64,000 nt of DNA, taken from positions 1 through 64,000 of the forward strand of contig JAFUVB010000029.1 in assembly GCA_017471245.1 (NCBI GenBank). Reading direction: 5' to 3'. This stretch comes from Prevotella sp. (lineage in GTDB: Bacteria; Bacteroidota; Bacteroidia; Bacteroidales; Bacteroidaceae). Under the pieces are notes generated by a model that worked only from the letters and a program-made list of their open reading frames with translations, did not search any database and had not been told where the DNA came from. The stretch's first letter is position 1, and each line of letters opens with the position of its first letter. Position numbers and translations under genes: made by a program. This document shows positions 24,134-34,500 of the stretch, in pieces.

Positions 24134-25594
24134 ATGAATACAATTAACAACAAAATAACAGTTATCTGCCTGATGCTGACATTGCTGGTTTCAGCATCCT
24201 GCGACGATTTTCTCGACGTGCGCCCGAAATCAGAAAAGCTGGAAAGAGAGCTCTTCGAGACGGCTCAAGGCTTCGAAGATGCCATCTATGGAGTATACAG
24301 TTCGCTGCAGTCGACCAGCCTTTACGGAATGGATTTGCTATGGGCTGTGCCGGAGGTTCTTGCCCAAAACATGAGCTGCAACAGCACAGACATGGATGCA
24401 CTTTCCAAATACAACTACACCGGAAACGACGCTTTGCGCCAGCGATTCTCAGGAATCTGGAACACTGCCTATCAGAGCATCGGCTACGCCAACAACATTC
24501 TGAACCAGTTGGAAGGAAAGTCGGCATCAGAGCTTCCGCTTTATAATTATTATAAAGGTGAGATGCTGGCGGTGCGCGCATTGCTTCATTTCGACATGCT
24601 GCGCCTCTTTGCCCCCACCGATCAGAACAGCACGGGCATTCCCTACGTAAAGACCTACTCGCAGGAGATCACCGAATTCTCGAAAGTGGGTGATGACTAC
24701 AACAGTATTATCGGCGACCTGAAAGAGGCAGAAGGCCTGCTCGCCGGTGACGAACTGCTCATTAAATACCCGCATGAGAACACGCAGTATCATGAATTCC
24801 TCAATTACCGCGAGACGCATTTCAATCTCTATGCCGTGCAGGCATTGCTTGCCCGCGTGTATTGGATGAAAGGCGACATGGCAAACGCGGCAGCCTACGC
24901 TGAAAAGGTGATCGGCAGCGGGCGGTTCCCGTTGGTGGAAGAAACCGAAGTGCAGGATTTCCTTGCCGGAACACTGTCGCCGAAAGAAACCATCTTTGGG
25001 GTTTACTCCACAAGCTATATAGAGACATGCCGGTCATACCTGTACGACCTGGTTTCCTATCATAGCTTCTCACCCTTCGACGACGTAAGCGGCATGAAGC
25101 ATCTGCTGCCTTGGAACGAGGTTTACAACTACGACGTGGAAGCCACCACGCAGGATTTCCGCCGCAACCAGTTCAACAAGGGAGGCGCATCTGTGAAGTT
25201 TCTCAAACTGGTTGACTACCACACGCTCGGAGGATACGTGCCGAAAGACCGTGCCAACCTGATTTCCGGCATCACGCTGATTCACACTTCCGAGATGTAT
25301 CTCATTGCTGCCGAGGCTCTGCTACAGTCGAACTACAGCAAGGCACTCAACTATTTCAACACCGAAATCAAGTCGCGCGGCCTCACTCCGCTGGCAAGCA
25401 GCACCACGCTCACTGACGAGATGATCTATCATGAATACCATAAGGAGCTCTTCGGAGAGGGGCAAGTGTGGTTCAACATGAAGAGACTCAACAAGGATAT
25501 CATATCCAATGTGGAGACAAGGGTGTTCCCCGCGAGCAACGATCTCTATGTGATTCCCATTCCGCAAGAGGAATATTCCTACAGACAAAAATAA
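24134..25594 (+). CDS. SusD/RagB-family substrate-binding lipoprotein
   Basis: The protein has 486 residues. The lipoprotein signal has its Cys at about residue 23 (LLVSASCDDFLDVRPKSE), with the CDDFLD start characteristic of SusD. TPR-like helices carry GFEDAIYGVYSSLQ, YNYYKGEMLAVRALLHFDMLRLFAP and HTSEMYLIAAEALLQ. The C-terminus has the usual ending (DLYVIPIPQEEYSYRQK). SusD proteins sit as a hinged lid on the SusC barrel at the cell surface. The gene is translationally close to SusC (12-nt gap). The absence of linked carbohydrate enzymes leaves the ligand open. Confidence 0.94.
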   Translation: MNTINNKITVICLMLTLLVSASCDDFLDVRPKSEKLERELFETAQGFEDAIYGVYSSLQSTSLYGMDLLWAVPEVLAQNMSCNSTDMDALSKYNYTGNDALRQRFSGIWNTAYQSIGYANNILNQLEGKSASELPLYNYYKGEMLAVRALLHFDMLRLFAPTDQNSTGIPYVKTYSQEITEFSKVGDDYNSIIGDLKEAEGLLAGDELLIKYPHENTQYHEFLNYRETHFNLYAVQALLARVYWMKGDMANAAAYAEKVIGSGRFPLVEETEVQDFLAGTLSPKETIFGVYSTSYIETCRSYLYDLVSYHSFSPFDDVSGMKHLLPWNEVYNYDVEATTQDFRRNQFNKGGASVKFLKLVDYHTLGGYVPKDRANLISGITLIHTSEMYLIAAEALLQSNYSKALNYFNTEIKSRGLTPLASSTTLTDEMIYHEYHKELFGEGQVWFNMKRLNKDIISNVETRVFPASNDLYVIPIPQEEYSYRQK

Positions 25595-25612
25595 CCATCA
25601 ATTCACAACGAT

Positions 25613-26374
25613 ATGAAAAATTGTAAGTTCATCATACTGACACTCTTCGCTGCACTGGCATGCGCCTGCTCCGAAGAAGACTACAAGCTCTATGATACAG
25701 GACAGAAAGATGCCGTGTTCTTCGAGTATCGCAACCCGAGAAACGTGGTTGACTCCACCGTTCTGTTCGTGTTCAACTATGATATTGCCAACGAGCATGT
25801 CATCAACCTGCCTGTAAGACTCATGGGAATGCCTGCCGACCACGACCGCACCATTGGTATCGTAGCCGTGGCCGACTCCACCGACATGCGCGAAGGCACC
25901 AACTATGTGGTTGAAGATGCCGTGCTGCCTGCTCATGAGGTGATTGCCAACGTGAAGATTAGGCTTCTGCGCAACCAGGATGATCGGTTGCTCACCGACA
26001 CACTCAGGCTGCGCTTAGAGATTATCGAAAACAACGACCTGCGGCCGGAGGGACAAAAGACGTTTAATATTGCCTATAGCGACGTGCGTCCCCAAGCCCG
26101 CCCATCGTGGTGGACCACATACAGCCCGCTGCCAGTATATTCATTTGAATCCGCACAGGTGTTTTTCAAGTATTTCTACGACCTGGCACCCACTGCCAAC
26201 AAGGATGTTTACGACGAGATGATCGCCCGCTACGGCGAGTATTTCGTCAATGCCACCAACATGCAGGGGCCGCTTGCCATGTACGACACCTTCCTTATCC
26301 GCTACGTGCTGATGAAGATGTACAACGACACGAAAGACCAGATGCAGTGGCAGAGCGTACCTACCGTGAGATAA
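25613..26374 (+). CDS. DUF4843 surface lipoprotein
   Basis: The protein has 253 residues with a lipobox ACAC (Cys about 19) followed by SEEDY, an acidic run consistent with surface export. The body is beta-rich early (DAVFFEYRNP, STVLFVFNYDIANEHVINLPVRLMG, LRLRLEIIENNDL) and ends with a helical segment containing ARPSWWTTYSPLPVYS. These are features of the DUF4843 family found directly after SusD in loci of this type. Its exact role is not established; as a third or fourth surface component it may form part of the transporter complex. Confidence 0.85.
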   Translation: MKNCKFIILTLFAALACACSEEDYKLYDTGQKDAVFFEYRNPRNVVDSTVLFVFNYDIANEHVINLPVRLMGMPADHDRTIGIVAVADSTDMREGTNYVVEDAVLPAHEVIANVKIRLLRNQDDRLLTDTLRLRLEIIENNDLRPEGQKTFNIAYSDVRPQARPSWWTTYSPLPVYSFESAQVFFKYFYDLAPTANKDVYDEMIARYGEYFVNATNMQGPLAMYDTFLIRYVLMKMYNDTKDQMQWQSVPTVR

Positions 26375-26392
26375 TTCTTTATGATAGCAACA

Positions 26393-27922
26393 ATGAAAAA
26401 ACAGATAACTATGATTCGCAACATATTTAAAACCGCACTTCTCCTGTTTGCAGCATGCTGCATTGCATCCTGCATCAGCGACGAAAGCGAATACGGCAAC
26501 GAGTCGAACATCCCCACCCTGAAGGTGACAGGTGACGATCAGACCGACATGCCCGTATATAACTTCAATCTGGGAGAGACAGTTGTGATCAATCCAACGA
26601 TCAACTATTCCGGCAATACCGCCGAACTGACCTACCATTGGCAGGTGGGATCGTATGCTAACAGTGTGAAAGGGGAACTGAAAGAGGCTGGCAGCGAACC
26701 CTCGCTGACCTACACTTTCGACCAGGGAGGCACCTATTATGCCCACCTCACCGTGACCGACGGCCGCGTGGGGCGCGCTGTTGACTATCAGATCAACGTG
26801 AACCGCACCTTCGAACAGGGCTACGTGCTCGTGAGCAACGACGCACAAGGCAACGGCAACCTGGCATTCGTATCCATTCCGACCAATGCCGGCGACAAGC
26901 CTGTGCTGATGGAGCACTGCCTGGAACGTATGAACGACGGCATGACAGTGAAGAACCTGCTCGGCATGGAGGTGTTTACCATCACCTGGCCCTCTACCAT
27001 TACCCGCGTGTTCGTATTAGGGCAAGACAAGGGATACTGCATTGACGGCAACACCTTTGCCGTGCTCACCGACGTTGACTACTCTGAAATCTATCCGGGA
27101 TTCAAGGCTACCGATGAGTCGTGCGACGGAAGCGCGCCCTTCGTATATGATGCCGCGCAGAAGAAGACCATCCACATGAACGTGCAATACATGTTCCCTT
27201 ACGAGGCGACCGCCTACGTAGGGCAGGCATACGACCAATTCCAGGCCACGAAATACCTGCGCTGGAGCAGGCTCTATGACAACCAGCTCTACGTGGATTA
27301 CCAGAAACCCCAAGTTGCCATCTATTATGCCTACGCCACCTATTTCGGCTATTCGTCGCCCTTCGTCTCATCAGGAGAGATGCTCAACGGGCAGAAACTG
27401 CTTGCTGCCTTCAATGCCGCCGAGTACGGAGATGCATGCTGCCCGCTCTACCTGCTGACGCAAAGTGCCGACGGAAAGACGGCTCGCCTGTATGAAAACA
27501 CGCAGGACATGTATCCCGAAGAGCAGTATTTCACCGTTCAGGAACTGCAGCTGACGGGCGACGAGGCACTTCCCGCACAGGGAACACGCTTCTATGCATC
27601 GCCCACATACAAGCGCTACTTCTATCCCGTAGGCGGTCGCCTGTATGCTTTCCTCACCGAGGGAACATTCGCCTATCCCAAAACCAGCCAGTATGTGTAT
27701 GATTTCGGACAGGGAGAGACCATTACCGCCATGAGCATAGACATTTCTGAGGAGAAGCTCTTTGTGGCAACGCAGACCACTTCCACCGGTCGCGGCAACT
27801 TCTATATCTTCAATTGCGCCGACCTGAGGACCGACAATCAGGGCAATGTGAAGCCTATTGAAGCCTATAAAGACTGCGCCGACCGCATTGTTTCGATAGT
27901 GAACAAACCTCGCATACAATGA
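26393..27922 (+). CDS. PKD-like surface lipoprotein of the SusCD complex
   Basis: The protein has about 509 residues from ATG at 26393; ATGs at 26381 and 26411 are alternatives. The signal ends in the lipobox CIASC followed by ISDESEYGNES. A PKD-like immunoglobulin domain (about 45-130) shows ELTYHWQVGS and GGTYYAHLTVTDGRVGRAVDYQINV. The remainder looks like a beta-propeller with repeated aromatic strands (FEQGYVLVSND, ITRVFVLGQDKGYCIDG, KLFVATQTTSTGRGNFYIF). RefSeq names such proteins PKD-like family lipoproteins. It occurs with DUF4843 and thioredoxin-like proteins in sigma/FecR-controlled SusCD loci. The stop overlaps the next start by 4 nt. Confidence 0.83.
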   Translation: MKKQITMIRNIFKTALLLFAACCIASCISDESEYGNESNIPTLKVTGDDQTDMPVYNFNLGETVVINPTINYSGNTAELTYHWQVGSYANSVKGELKEAGSEPSLTYTFDQGGTYYAHLTVTDGRVGRAVDYQINVNRTFEQGYVLVSNDAQGNGNLAFVSIPTNAGDKPVLMEHCLERMNDGMTVKNLLGMEVFTITWPSTITRVFVLGQDKGYCIDGNTFAVLTDVDYSEIYPGFKATDESCDGSAPFVYDAAQKKTIHMNVQYMFPYEATAYVGQAYDQFQATKYLRWSRLYDNQLYVDYQKPQVAIYYAYATYFGYSSPFVSSGEMLNGQKLLAAFNAAEYGDACCPLYLLTQSADGKTARLYENTQDMYPEEQYFTVQELQLTGDEALPAQGTRFYASPTYKRYFYPVGGRLYAFLTEGTFAYPKTSQYVYDFGQGETITAMSIDISEEKLFVATQTTSTGRGNFYIFNCADLRTDNQGNVKPIEAYKDCADRIVSIVNKPRIQ

Positions 27923-29340
27923 TGAAAATAATGAATAGGTGCCGGATCGCCGCCATGGGTTGCATGCTCGCGGCAGCCGGCACCTTTGCCCAGCATCCCT
28001 CAAACCCCGCAACACTGGTAATTGGAGAGTTGCAAGGCGAGGGATGCGATTCGCTTTTATGGCTCTTCATGCCCATGGACGGGCAGAAAGCCGACACTGT
28101 GCGCCTGACAAGACTGCCATCCCGCGGCAACACTTTCCGCATGGAGGTGACGCCCGAAGGATGGAACGCCAGCCAGATGCCACGCGACTCGCTCTTCAGC
28201 ATGATAGCCATAGGAGCCTCTCGACAGATCATCCATCCCGTGAGCCTTTGTCCCGGACAGCTGCTGAAAGTCGCTTTCGCCGACCATCAGATCACCATCG
28301 GCGGCGATGCCGACAACCGCGCGCTCTCCGCCATCACACAAAAGAACATGCGCCTGAGCAGGCAACTCTGGGAGAATGGTGAGAAAATGGATGCCGACGG
28401 CATTGCATCACTCCTGAGAGAATACCGGCTTTGCGTCGACTCAATTGTTGGCAGCGAGCACTGCCGCGCAGCCGTGGAGCAGTACATCCGCCTGTTTGCC
28501 TACACTTCCATGCGCGGACAATATGACAATCTGGACTTCATCACGAAGAAAAAAGGCATCAGCCAGCAGATTGAAGACGGCGGAAGAGAGCTCTGGCCGG
28601 TGGCTGAGGGCGACGATCCGCTACGGATGTTAGACACACCCATGGCACTCTACTTCAATCCCACCACACGCATCATCATGCAGATGCTGCCCAAAGCATC
28701 GCTGGAAGAGAGGCTTGAGGCGCTGCACAGCCATTACAACAGCCAACCGGTGGTGAAAAGAGTGAGCGACCAAATGATGTGGAGCCTCATCACAAACTTC
28801 GACTACGGCAACCACTATGACGAAGGACTCGCCCTGATCAGTCACCTGACGCAGCGTTTCAGCTTAGACACCACCTACGTGGAAGCATTCAAAAAGAGGA
28901 GATATGCCACCAAGGGGGCTGCCTTCCCCGCAGAAGTGACGCTCAACGACCGCAACGGAAAGCGCGTCGACTTTTCTTCGTTCCGAGGCAAATATGTATA
29001 TATCGACGTATGGGCATCGTGGTGTGTGCCGTGCATGCGCGAGATTCCCCACCTGCAGCAAATGGAAAAGGAGATAGCCAACGGTGATGACGTGGTCTTT
29101 CTTTCCATATCCATCGACCAGGACGTGAAGGCATGGAAAAGGAAAATGGACAGTATGCAACTGCACGGCTACCAGTTGCACGACACCGACGGACAATTAA
29201 GCAACTGCCTGAACATAACAGGCATACCCAAGTTCCTGATCTACGACCGTGAGGGACGGCTGCTCCACTACGATGCGCTGCGCCCGTCGTCGGGAGAAAA
29301 GCTGAAACAGTTGCTCACCAAACTGACGTCAGAACAGTAG
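27919..29340 (+). CDS. TlpA-like thioredoxin-fold protein, last gene of the sigma/FecR/SusCD operon
   Basis: The protein has 473 residues with a signal peptide cleaved near residue 25 (GTFAQ) and no lipobox, so it is periplasmic. The N-terminal part (about 30-120) resembles DUF4369; the middle is helical. The C-terminal domain is thioredoxin-like with the redox pair Cys369 and Cys372 in WASWCVPCMREIPHLQQ and the cis-Pro in NITGIPKFLIYD. It probably reduces or forms disulfides in partner proteins of the operon or in imported cysteine-containing peptides. It overlaps the preceding gene by ATGA. A 37-bp perfect hairpin follows about 100 nt after the stop. Confidence 0.9.
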   Translation: MMKIMNRCRIAAMGCMLAAAGTFAQHPSNPATLVIGELQGEGCDSLLWLFMPMDGQKADTVRLTRLPSRGNTFRMEVTPEGWNASQMPRDSLFSMIAIGASRQIIHPVSLCPGQLLKVAFADHQITIGGDADNRALSAITQKNMRLSRQLWENGEKMDADGIASLLREYRLCVDSIVGSEHCRAAVEQYIRLFAYTSMRGQYDNLDFITKKKGISQQIEDGGRELWPVAEGDDPLRMLDTPMALYFNPTTRIIMQMLPKASLEERLEALHSHYNSQPVVKRVSDQMMWSLITNFDYGNHYDEGLALISHLTQRFSLDTTYVEAFKKRRYATKGAAFPAEVTLNDRNGKRVDFSSFRGKYVYIDVWASWCVPCMREIPHLQQMEKEIANGDDVVFLSISIDQDVKAWKRKMDSMQLHGYQLHDTDGQLSNCLNITGIPKFLIYDREGRLLHYDALRPSSGEKLKQLLTKLTSEQ

Positions 29341-29440
29341 CCACACGTCCACGCGCAGCAACTGTATCGTACGTAAAGAAGTGAGCGTTGACGCACCTGC
29401 CACTAAAAACACTGACATTCAGCCACTTAAGAGGAAAACT

Positions 29441-29528
29441 ACCCGCACCCGATCCCACACCCGATGCCGCACCTGAGTCAACAGGTGCAGGCTCAGGTGC
29501 GGCATCGGGTGTGGGATCGGGTGCGGGT
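29441..29528. repeat. Long perfect hairpin built from 12-bp units (37-bp arms)
   Basis: The left arm 29441-29477 and right arm 29492-29528 are perfect reverse complements over 37 bp around a 14-nt loop. Each arm consists of three 12-bp units of the type CCCGCACCCGAT, CCCACACCCGAT, GCCGCACCTGAG. A further CTCAGGTGCGGGTTA copy follows at about 29570. It is far stronger than needed for a terminator and is GC-richer than its surroundings. It lies in the convergent gap between the TlpA gene and the minus-strand SusD gene, so it may end transcription from both sides. Confidence 0.9.
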
Positions 29529-29696
29529 TAAATTAGCGTATTCAGCTATTACACAAAGACTTACGCTCAGGTGCGGGTTACGGCATTTTCTTAACTATGG
29601 AGAAACCGGATGGCATTTGCTGCGCAGGCGGCAGGCACAAGAAAGAGGGGTGAGCAGCTATCGGCAGGAAAAACCAATGCGCTCACCCCTCATACC

Positions 29697-29828
29697 TATG
29701 TTTTCAAGCTCCAAAAACTATGCTTTCATGCGTCAAAACCTATGGTCTTCATCTTCAAAAACTATGGTCTTAAGCATCAGAACCTATAGTTTCGAGCTCC
29801 GAAACCTATGTTTTTGAGCCTATTTAAG
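29697..29828. repeat. 22-bp-period tandem array, six units, same family as 18820 in reverse orientation
   Basis: Units begin at 29697, 29719, 29741, 29763, 29785 and 29807, each exactly 22 bp: CTATGnTTTTCAnGCnnCAAAA with variations. The reverse complement matches the CATAGGTTTTG core of the arrays at 18842 and 46049. Some units are dyads, such as GTTTCGAGCTCCGAAAC (29790-29806). It ends 25 bp before the stop of the minus-strand SusD gene. The rest of the 29341-29853 gap holds the long hairpin and no gene that I can support. Confidence 0.85.
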
Positions 29829-29853
29829 TTAAAGCTACAGTCACTTTCTACCC

Positions 29854-31545
29854 TTAGAATCCAGGATTCTGCTTCCAGTTGGTGTTCTTGTTCAGCACAT
29901 CTGTCGGAATCGGGAACACGCGGCATTCCTTGTCGAAACGGGCTGTCGGGAATCCGCGACGGTGGAATCCGTACTCATCCTCGAAGTGTCCGAAGCGAAT
30001 CATGTCGTTACGGCGCCAGTTCTCATCAAAGAGCTCACGTCCACGCTCCTGATAGATTTCCTCAAGCGTGGGAGTTCCTGAGAATGTCGGTGCGTTCACA
30101 TAGCTGCGAATCTGGTTCATCAAGCTCTGAACGCTCTCTCCGTTGGTAGCACTAGCACCGCGTGCGATTGCCTCTGCCTTAGTCATGAGGATGTCAGCAT
30201 AGCGGAAGATGGGCAGGTCGTTGTCCTGGTTACGGCCATTGATGAAGTTCTCGCGGGTAACGAAGTACTTCACGCTCTTGTAACCCTGGCTCCAGCCTTT
30301 CACATCCTTACCGGTGTTCAGCTGAATGACATCTTGACCTGCTGGATAAGCAGAAGGTGCTGTACCCCACTCGTAGTAATAGACTCCTGCATCGGTTCGA
30401 TTTTTCAGACGGATGGTCTTGTCGAGCACCACGTTCTGACCTTGATATTTATAAGGTGTTGTAGTCTTGGCAAAGGTGGTAGCATCGAACATATAGATCT
30501 GACCTGCAAGGATATTCTCCTGACGGTCATCGCTGGGCAGTGCCATCAGCACATCGGCGAACTCGGGAGAGATGGAGAAGTTTCCTCCGGTGGAGTTACC
30601 TATATCACTGCCAAAGTAGCCTGGTCCGCCGTTTCCGTCGTTACGTCCCTGTCGCCATATACGTGGACGGCAGTATTGGAATCCCTGTGCGGTAATGGCA
30701 TCGAATGGCATGGCATAGATAAAGTCCTTGATTTGGGGTCCGTTGGTGGGCCAGAACTTTGAGCGATAGCCTTTTGCTCCTTCAGAGAGGCTGAATTGAC
30801 CGCTCTGGATGATATCATCGCAAAGGGTCACCACGTCGTTCAGATGTTCATTGCTATAGTTGGCGGCATCGTAAGCTGACACACTCGAAGCGGTATACAC
30901 CGGCCAGTTGATGTAGAGTTTCACAAGCAATGCCTCAGCTGCATAGCGGGTCGGCTTGCCGTAGGTTGTAACATCAACGGTTGTGGGCAACTGTGGAATG
31001 ATGGTAAGCAGTTCGCTCTCAATCCAACGTGCCACATCGGCACGCGGGGAGCGGTCGATCAGCTCACCTTCTGTTGCCAGATGGTCGAGAATAGGAGCAT
31101 CGCCATAGCTATCCATGATAATCCAGGTATAGTAAGCACGCATGTAGCGAGCCTGTGCAGAAGCATCGCTTTCCTCACCGCCCAAGTTTACGATAGCCTT
31201 ATTTGCCTTGGTGATACCGGCTGTCACGTCCTCATACCAACCGATGGAGGCGCTGCTGGGATCCCAATTGTGAAGCGAGCATTGTGCATAGATGCCACCG
31301 TCGGCATAGTCACCGTCGAAACTGATGCCTACCCATTCGTCGGATGAGAGTGCCTGAGCCTCCATGTAGCGACGGCCCAGGGTTCCACGCAGGTGGAAAT
31401 ACACATCAGCCAACTGCGCCTCAACAGCTTCTACACTGTTGGGATACTCAGTTAACTGTGCCTCGGGTGTTACGTCCAAATCCGTACAGCTGGTTGTAAA
31501 AGCAATCAGCCCAGCTGCGAATAATAACTTTATATTTGTCTTCAT
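29854..31545 (-). CDS. SusD/RagB-family lipoprotein of the GH28/SusC-OmpA operon
   Basis: The protein has 563 residues. The lipobox TTSC (Cys 20) precedes TDLDVTPEAQLTEYPN. Helical SusD features are VEAVEAQLADVYFHLRG, GITKANKAIVNLGG, ARYMRAYYTWIIMDSYGDAPI, LPIFRYADILMTKAEAIARG, and the C-terminal block LEEIYQERGRELFDENWRRNDMIRFG leading to RVFPIPTDVLNKNTNWKQNPGF. It binds the ligand on top of the SusC barrel encoded 20 nt upstream in the same operon. Association with a GH28 enzyme suggests pectic oligosaccharides. Confidence 0.94.
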   Translation of the reverse strand: MKTNIKLLFAAGLIAFTTSCTDLDVTPEAQLTEYPNSVEAVEAQLADVYFHLRGTLGRRYMEAQALSSDEWVGISFDGDYADGGIYAQCSLHNWDPSSASIGWYEDVTAGITKANKAIVNLGGEESDASAQARYMRAYYTWIIMDSYGDAPILDHLATEGELIDRSPRADVARWIESELLTIIPQLPTTVDVTTYGKPTRYAAEALLVKLYINWPVYTASSVSAYDAANYSNEHLNDVVTLCDDIIQSGQFSLSEGAKGYRSKFWPTNGPQIKDFIYAMPFDAITAQGFQYCRPRIWRQGRNDGNGGPGYFGSDIGNSTGGNFSISPEFADVLMALPSDDRQENILAGQIYMFDATTFAKTTTPYKYQGQNVVLDKTIRLKNRTDAGVYYYEWGTAPSAYPAGQDVIQLNTGKDVKGWSQGYKSVKYFVTRENFINGRNQDNDLPIFRYADILMTKAEAIARGASATNGESVQSLMNQIRSYVNAPTFSGTPTLEEIYQERGRELFDENWRRNDMIRFGHFEDEYGFHRRGFPTARFDKECRVFPIPTDVLNKNTNWKQNPGF

Positions 31546-31565
31546 ATTATAATCTATTATCTAAG

Positions 31566-34500
31566 TTACTTTACTTCTGAGATAATCACAGAGCGACTCA
31601 GCTGAGGATCGTTGAGGAACATGGTGTCGACACCACCCTTGGCATCCGTTGTCAATTGGTTAGTGGGAACACCATACATATTAACCAGTACGTCATAGAC
31701 ATTCTTGGCGCGCTGCTGCGCCAAAACGGCATTGCGCTCTGCGCTGCCGGTCTGCTTGTCGGCATAGCCCACCACGCTGAACTTCTTGCCGGGAACCGAC
31801 TTGATCATATCAGCCACATACTGCAGGTTCACCTTCTCGCGGTCCTGAACGGCAGTCTCGTTGATGTTGAAGTTCACGAAGTGAGGATAGGTGATCAGTT
31901 CCTTGGTCTTGATCACTTCCTTTTCTGTCCTTACTTCCGGCTTGCGGTTCTTCAACTGATTGTTTTCAGCAATCAGGCGGTTGATTTCACCGTTAAGGCG
32001 GTCTAATTCAGCATTATTGTTAACCACGGACGGAGCTTTCTTCTCTGCCTTTTGGTTGCCGAAGTTCACCTTCACACCAACAATGAAAGAACGGGTGTGG
32101 GGATAGAACGTCTCACGATAGTCGATACCGGGATCCAATCCACCGAGGTTAACCTCTGGGTCGATACCCTTGTAACCGGTGAGTGTGAACAGGTTGTTGC
32201 AGGTTCCATAGAGCTGCAGCGACTCAGCCCAACCGCCGAGGTTCTTGATGGTGTAACCCAGCGTAAGAGAAGAGAGGCGCAGGTAGTCGCCCTTTTCCAA
32301 ATAGTTGTCGCCTGGGATATGAGCGTTGGCGTCAGCCTTCCACTTTGAGTCGTTCACACGCTCAGCCAGCACATTCTTTCCACCGGCGAGATGACCCTGG
32401 AAGCTGTAGTGAGCGCGTGTGGCGTTCATGATCTTGTTGCCCAGCACGCCCTGGAAGAATGCGGTAAGATTCCAGTTCTTCCAATTAAAGGTGTTGTTCC
32501 AGCCGTAAACGAGCTTAGGCTGTGCACTACCCACCTTCGTCTTGTCACCATAAAGCGGATTAGATGTTACCCAATTGCCATCGGCATCCTGATAGGTGTC
32601 GGGCTGAATGTTGCCATCGGCTTTCTTGTGTGCATCAATATCGTGTACATAGAACACGGAGTTGCCATTGCTGTCGTAGCCTGCATGCTGATATGTCCAG
32701 AACGTACCGATAGGCTCACCTTCCATGATGCGCTGCACTTCGGCATTCGAAGAGATACCGCCGATGTTCGGGTTTCCGTAGTTCACATAGTCAACGCTAT
32801 AGGTGGCGTTAGACAGTTTGTCAACGGTGTTCTTGTTGTGAGAGAGGTTAAGGGTGCTCTGCCACTCGAAGTTCTTTGTCCTTACGGGGATTACATTCAG
32901 CGTGAACTCGATACCCTTATTGGTGATGTTACCCACATTGGCCATCATGGTTCCAACAGGATAGATATTGGTGGAAACAGCATAGCTCCAAATCAGGTCG
33001 GAGGTCTTCTTATTGTAGAATTCCACGCTACCGTTGATACGTCCGCCGAGGAATGCATAGTCAAGACCTACGTTGAGCATGGCTGTGCGCTCCCACTTCA
33101 ACTCCGGGTTGGGGTTGTTGTTGGCATAGATGCTATAGAATGTCTTGATGCTTCCGTCGGGTTGCACGATGTCGAATGAACCGCCACCTACACCGTAAGT
33201 CAGTATGGCATCGTATGCGCCGAAGCCCATGGCATTACCCGAGATACCATAACCCACACGCAGTTTCAACTGGTCGAACAGGTTTTGGTTCTTCATGAAG
33301 TTCTCCTCGGTGATGTTCCAAGCTACAGAAGCCGATGGGAAGGTACCCCAACGGTGATCCTTGCCGAATACGGATGAACCGTCACGACGGATAGTTGCCT
33401 GCAACATGTAGCGGCTCATGTAAGAATAGTTAAAACGTCCGTAGAAAGAAATGTTGCGAATCTTGGTGCGTGCTCCGCTTTGCACGCTGGTGATACCGTC
33501 GATGTTGTTGGCATTGCGCAGGTTCCAGAAACCAGTCTCGTCATTATAGAACTCGTTGACCGTAACACCGAAACCGTCGTTGTCGACACGCTCTTCCCAA
33601 GAATAACCAGCCATCAAACCGAGTTTGTGATCCTTATTGATGGTAACATCATAGTTGCCGTATGTCTCGAACGTCTGGTTGTGGCGGAGATAGGTGTCGC
33701 GATGAGCACGTCCGTTGTATCCTTTTTCCATCTGTGTCTGATGGGTCTGATACCAGCTCCAGGTGTTCTGACCGCTGTCGTAAGAGTAGTTGGCATTCCA
33801 TGTCAAGCCCTTGAACACTTTCAGCGAAGCCTTGGTGATGTACTGGATGCGGCGCCACTCATTCTGATTGCCATCCTCATAGATCATTGACATCGGGTTG
33901 TAGTTGTTGGAACCGACATACGACTCATACCAACTGCCATCAGCATTGCGCACGGGGTTGGTGGGTGAATAGTAGTACATGGCTTCGAGCACGCTCTTGC
34001 CTGTGTTTATTCCCGATGATACATTCATGGGTACACCCTTGTCTTTACCCTGCATGGCATTCAAGCCAATAGAGAGTTCCAAACGGTCTTTCAAAATGCT
34101 GGTGGTAAGCAAGGTACGAGCGTTGACACGATTCCTGCTCGTTCCTCTTACAACACCTTCACGATTCATGTAGTTGATAGACCCCATGTACTTGGTCTGG
34201 GCATTGCCACCGGAAATGCTCACATTGTGGTTATGGCTCAAGCCGGTGCGGAGCACTTCGTCCTGCCAATTGGTATCACCGCCGCCATCCTGCTCTGAAC
34301 CGATCAGGCCGGAAGAGCGCAGCTGACTGGCAGAAGCCATATCCAAAGTCTTGAGCACCTTATCGAATGCCACATAACCATTATATGTCACGTTGGTGCG
34401 ACCTTCCTGTCCGCTCTTGGTGGTGATGATTATCACACCGTTGGCTGCCTTTGAACCGTAAATGGCGGTTGCAGAAGCATCACGTAGCACGTCGATGCTC

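Noticed and set aside
32391..33179. Plus-strand frame of 262 codons
   Set aside because: Antisense to the SusC-OmpA gene.
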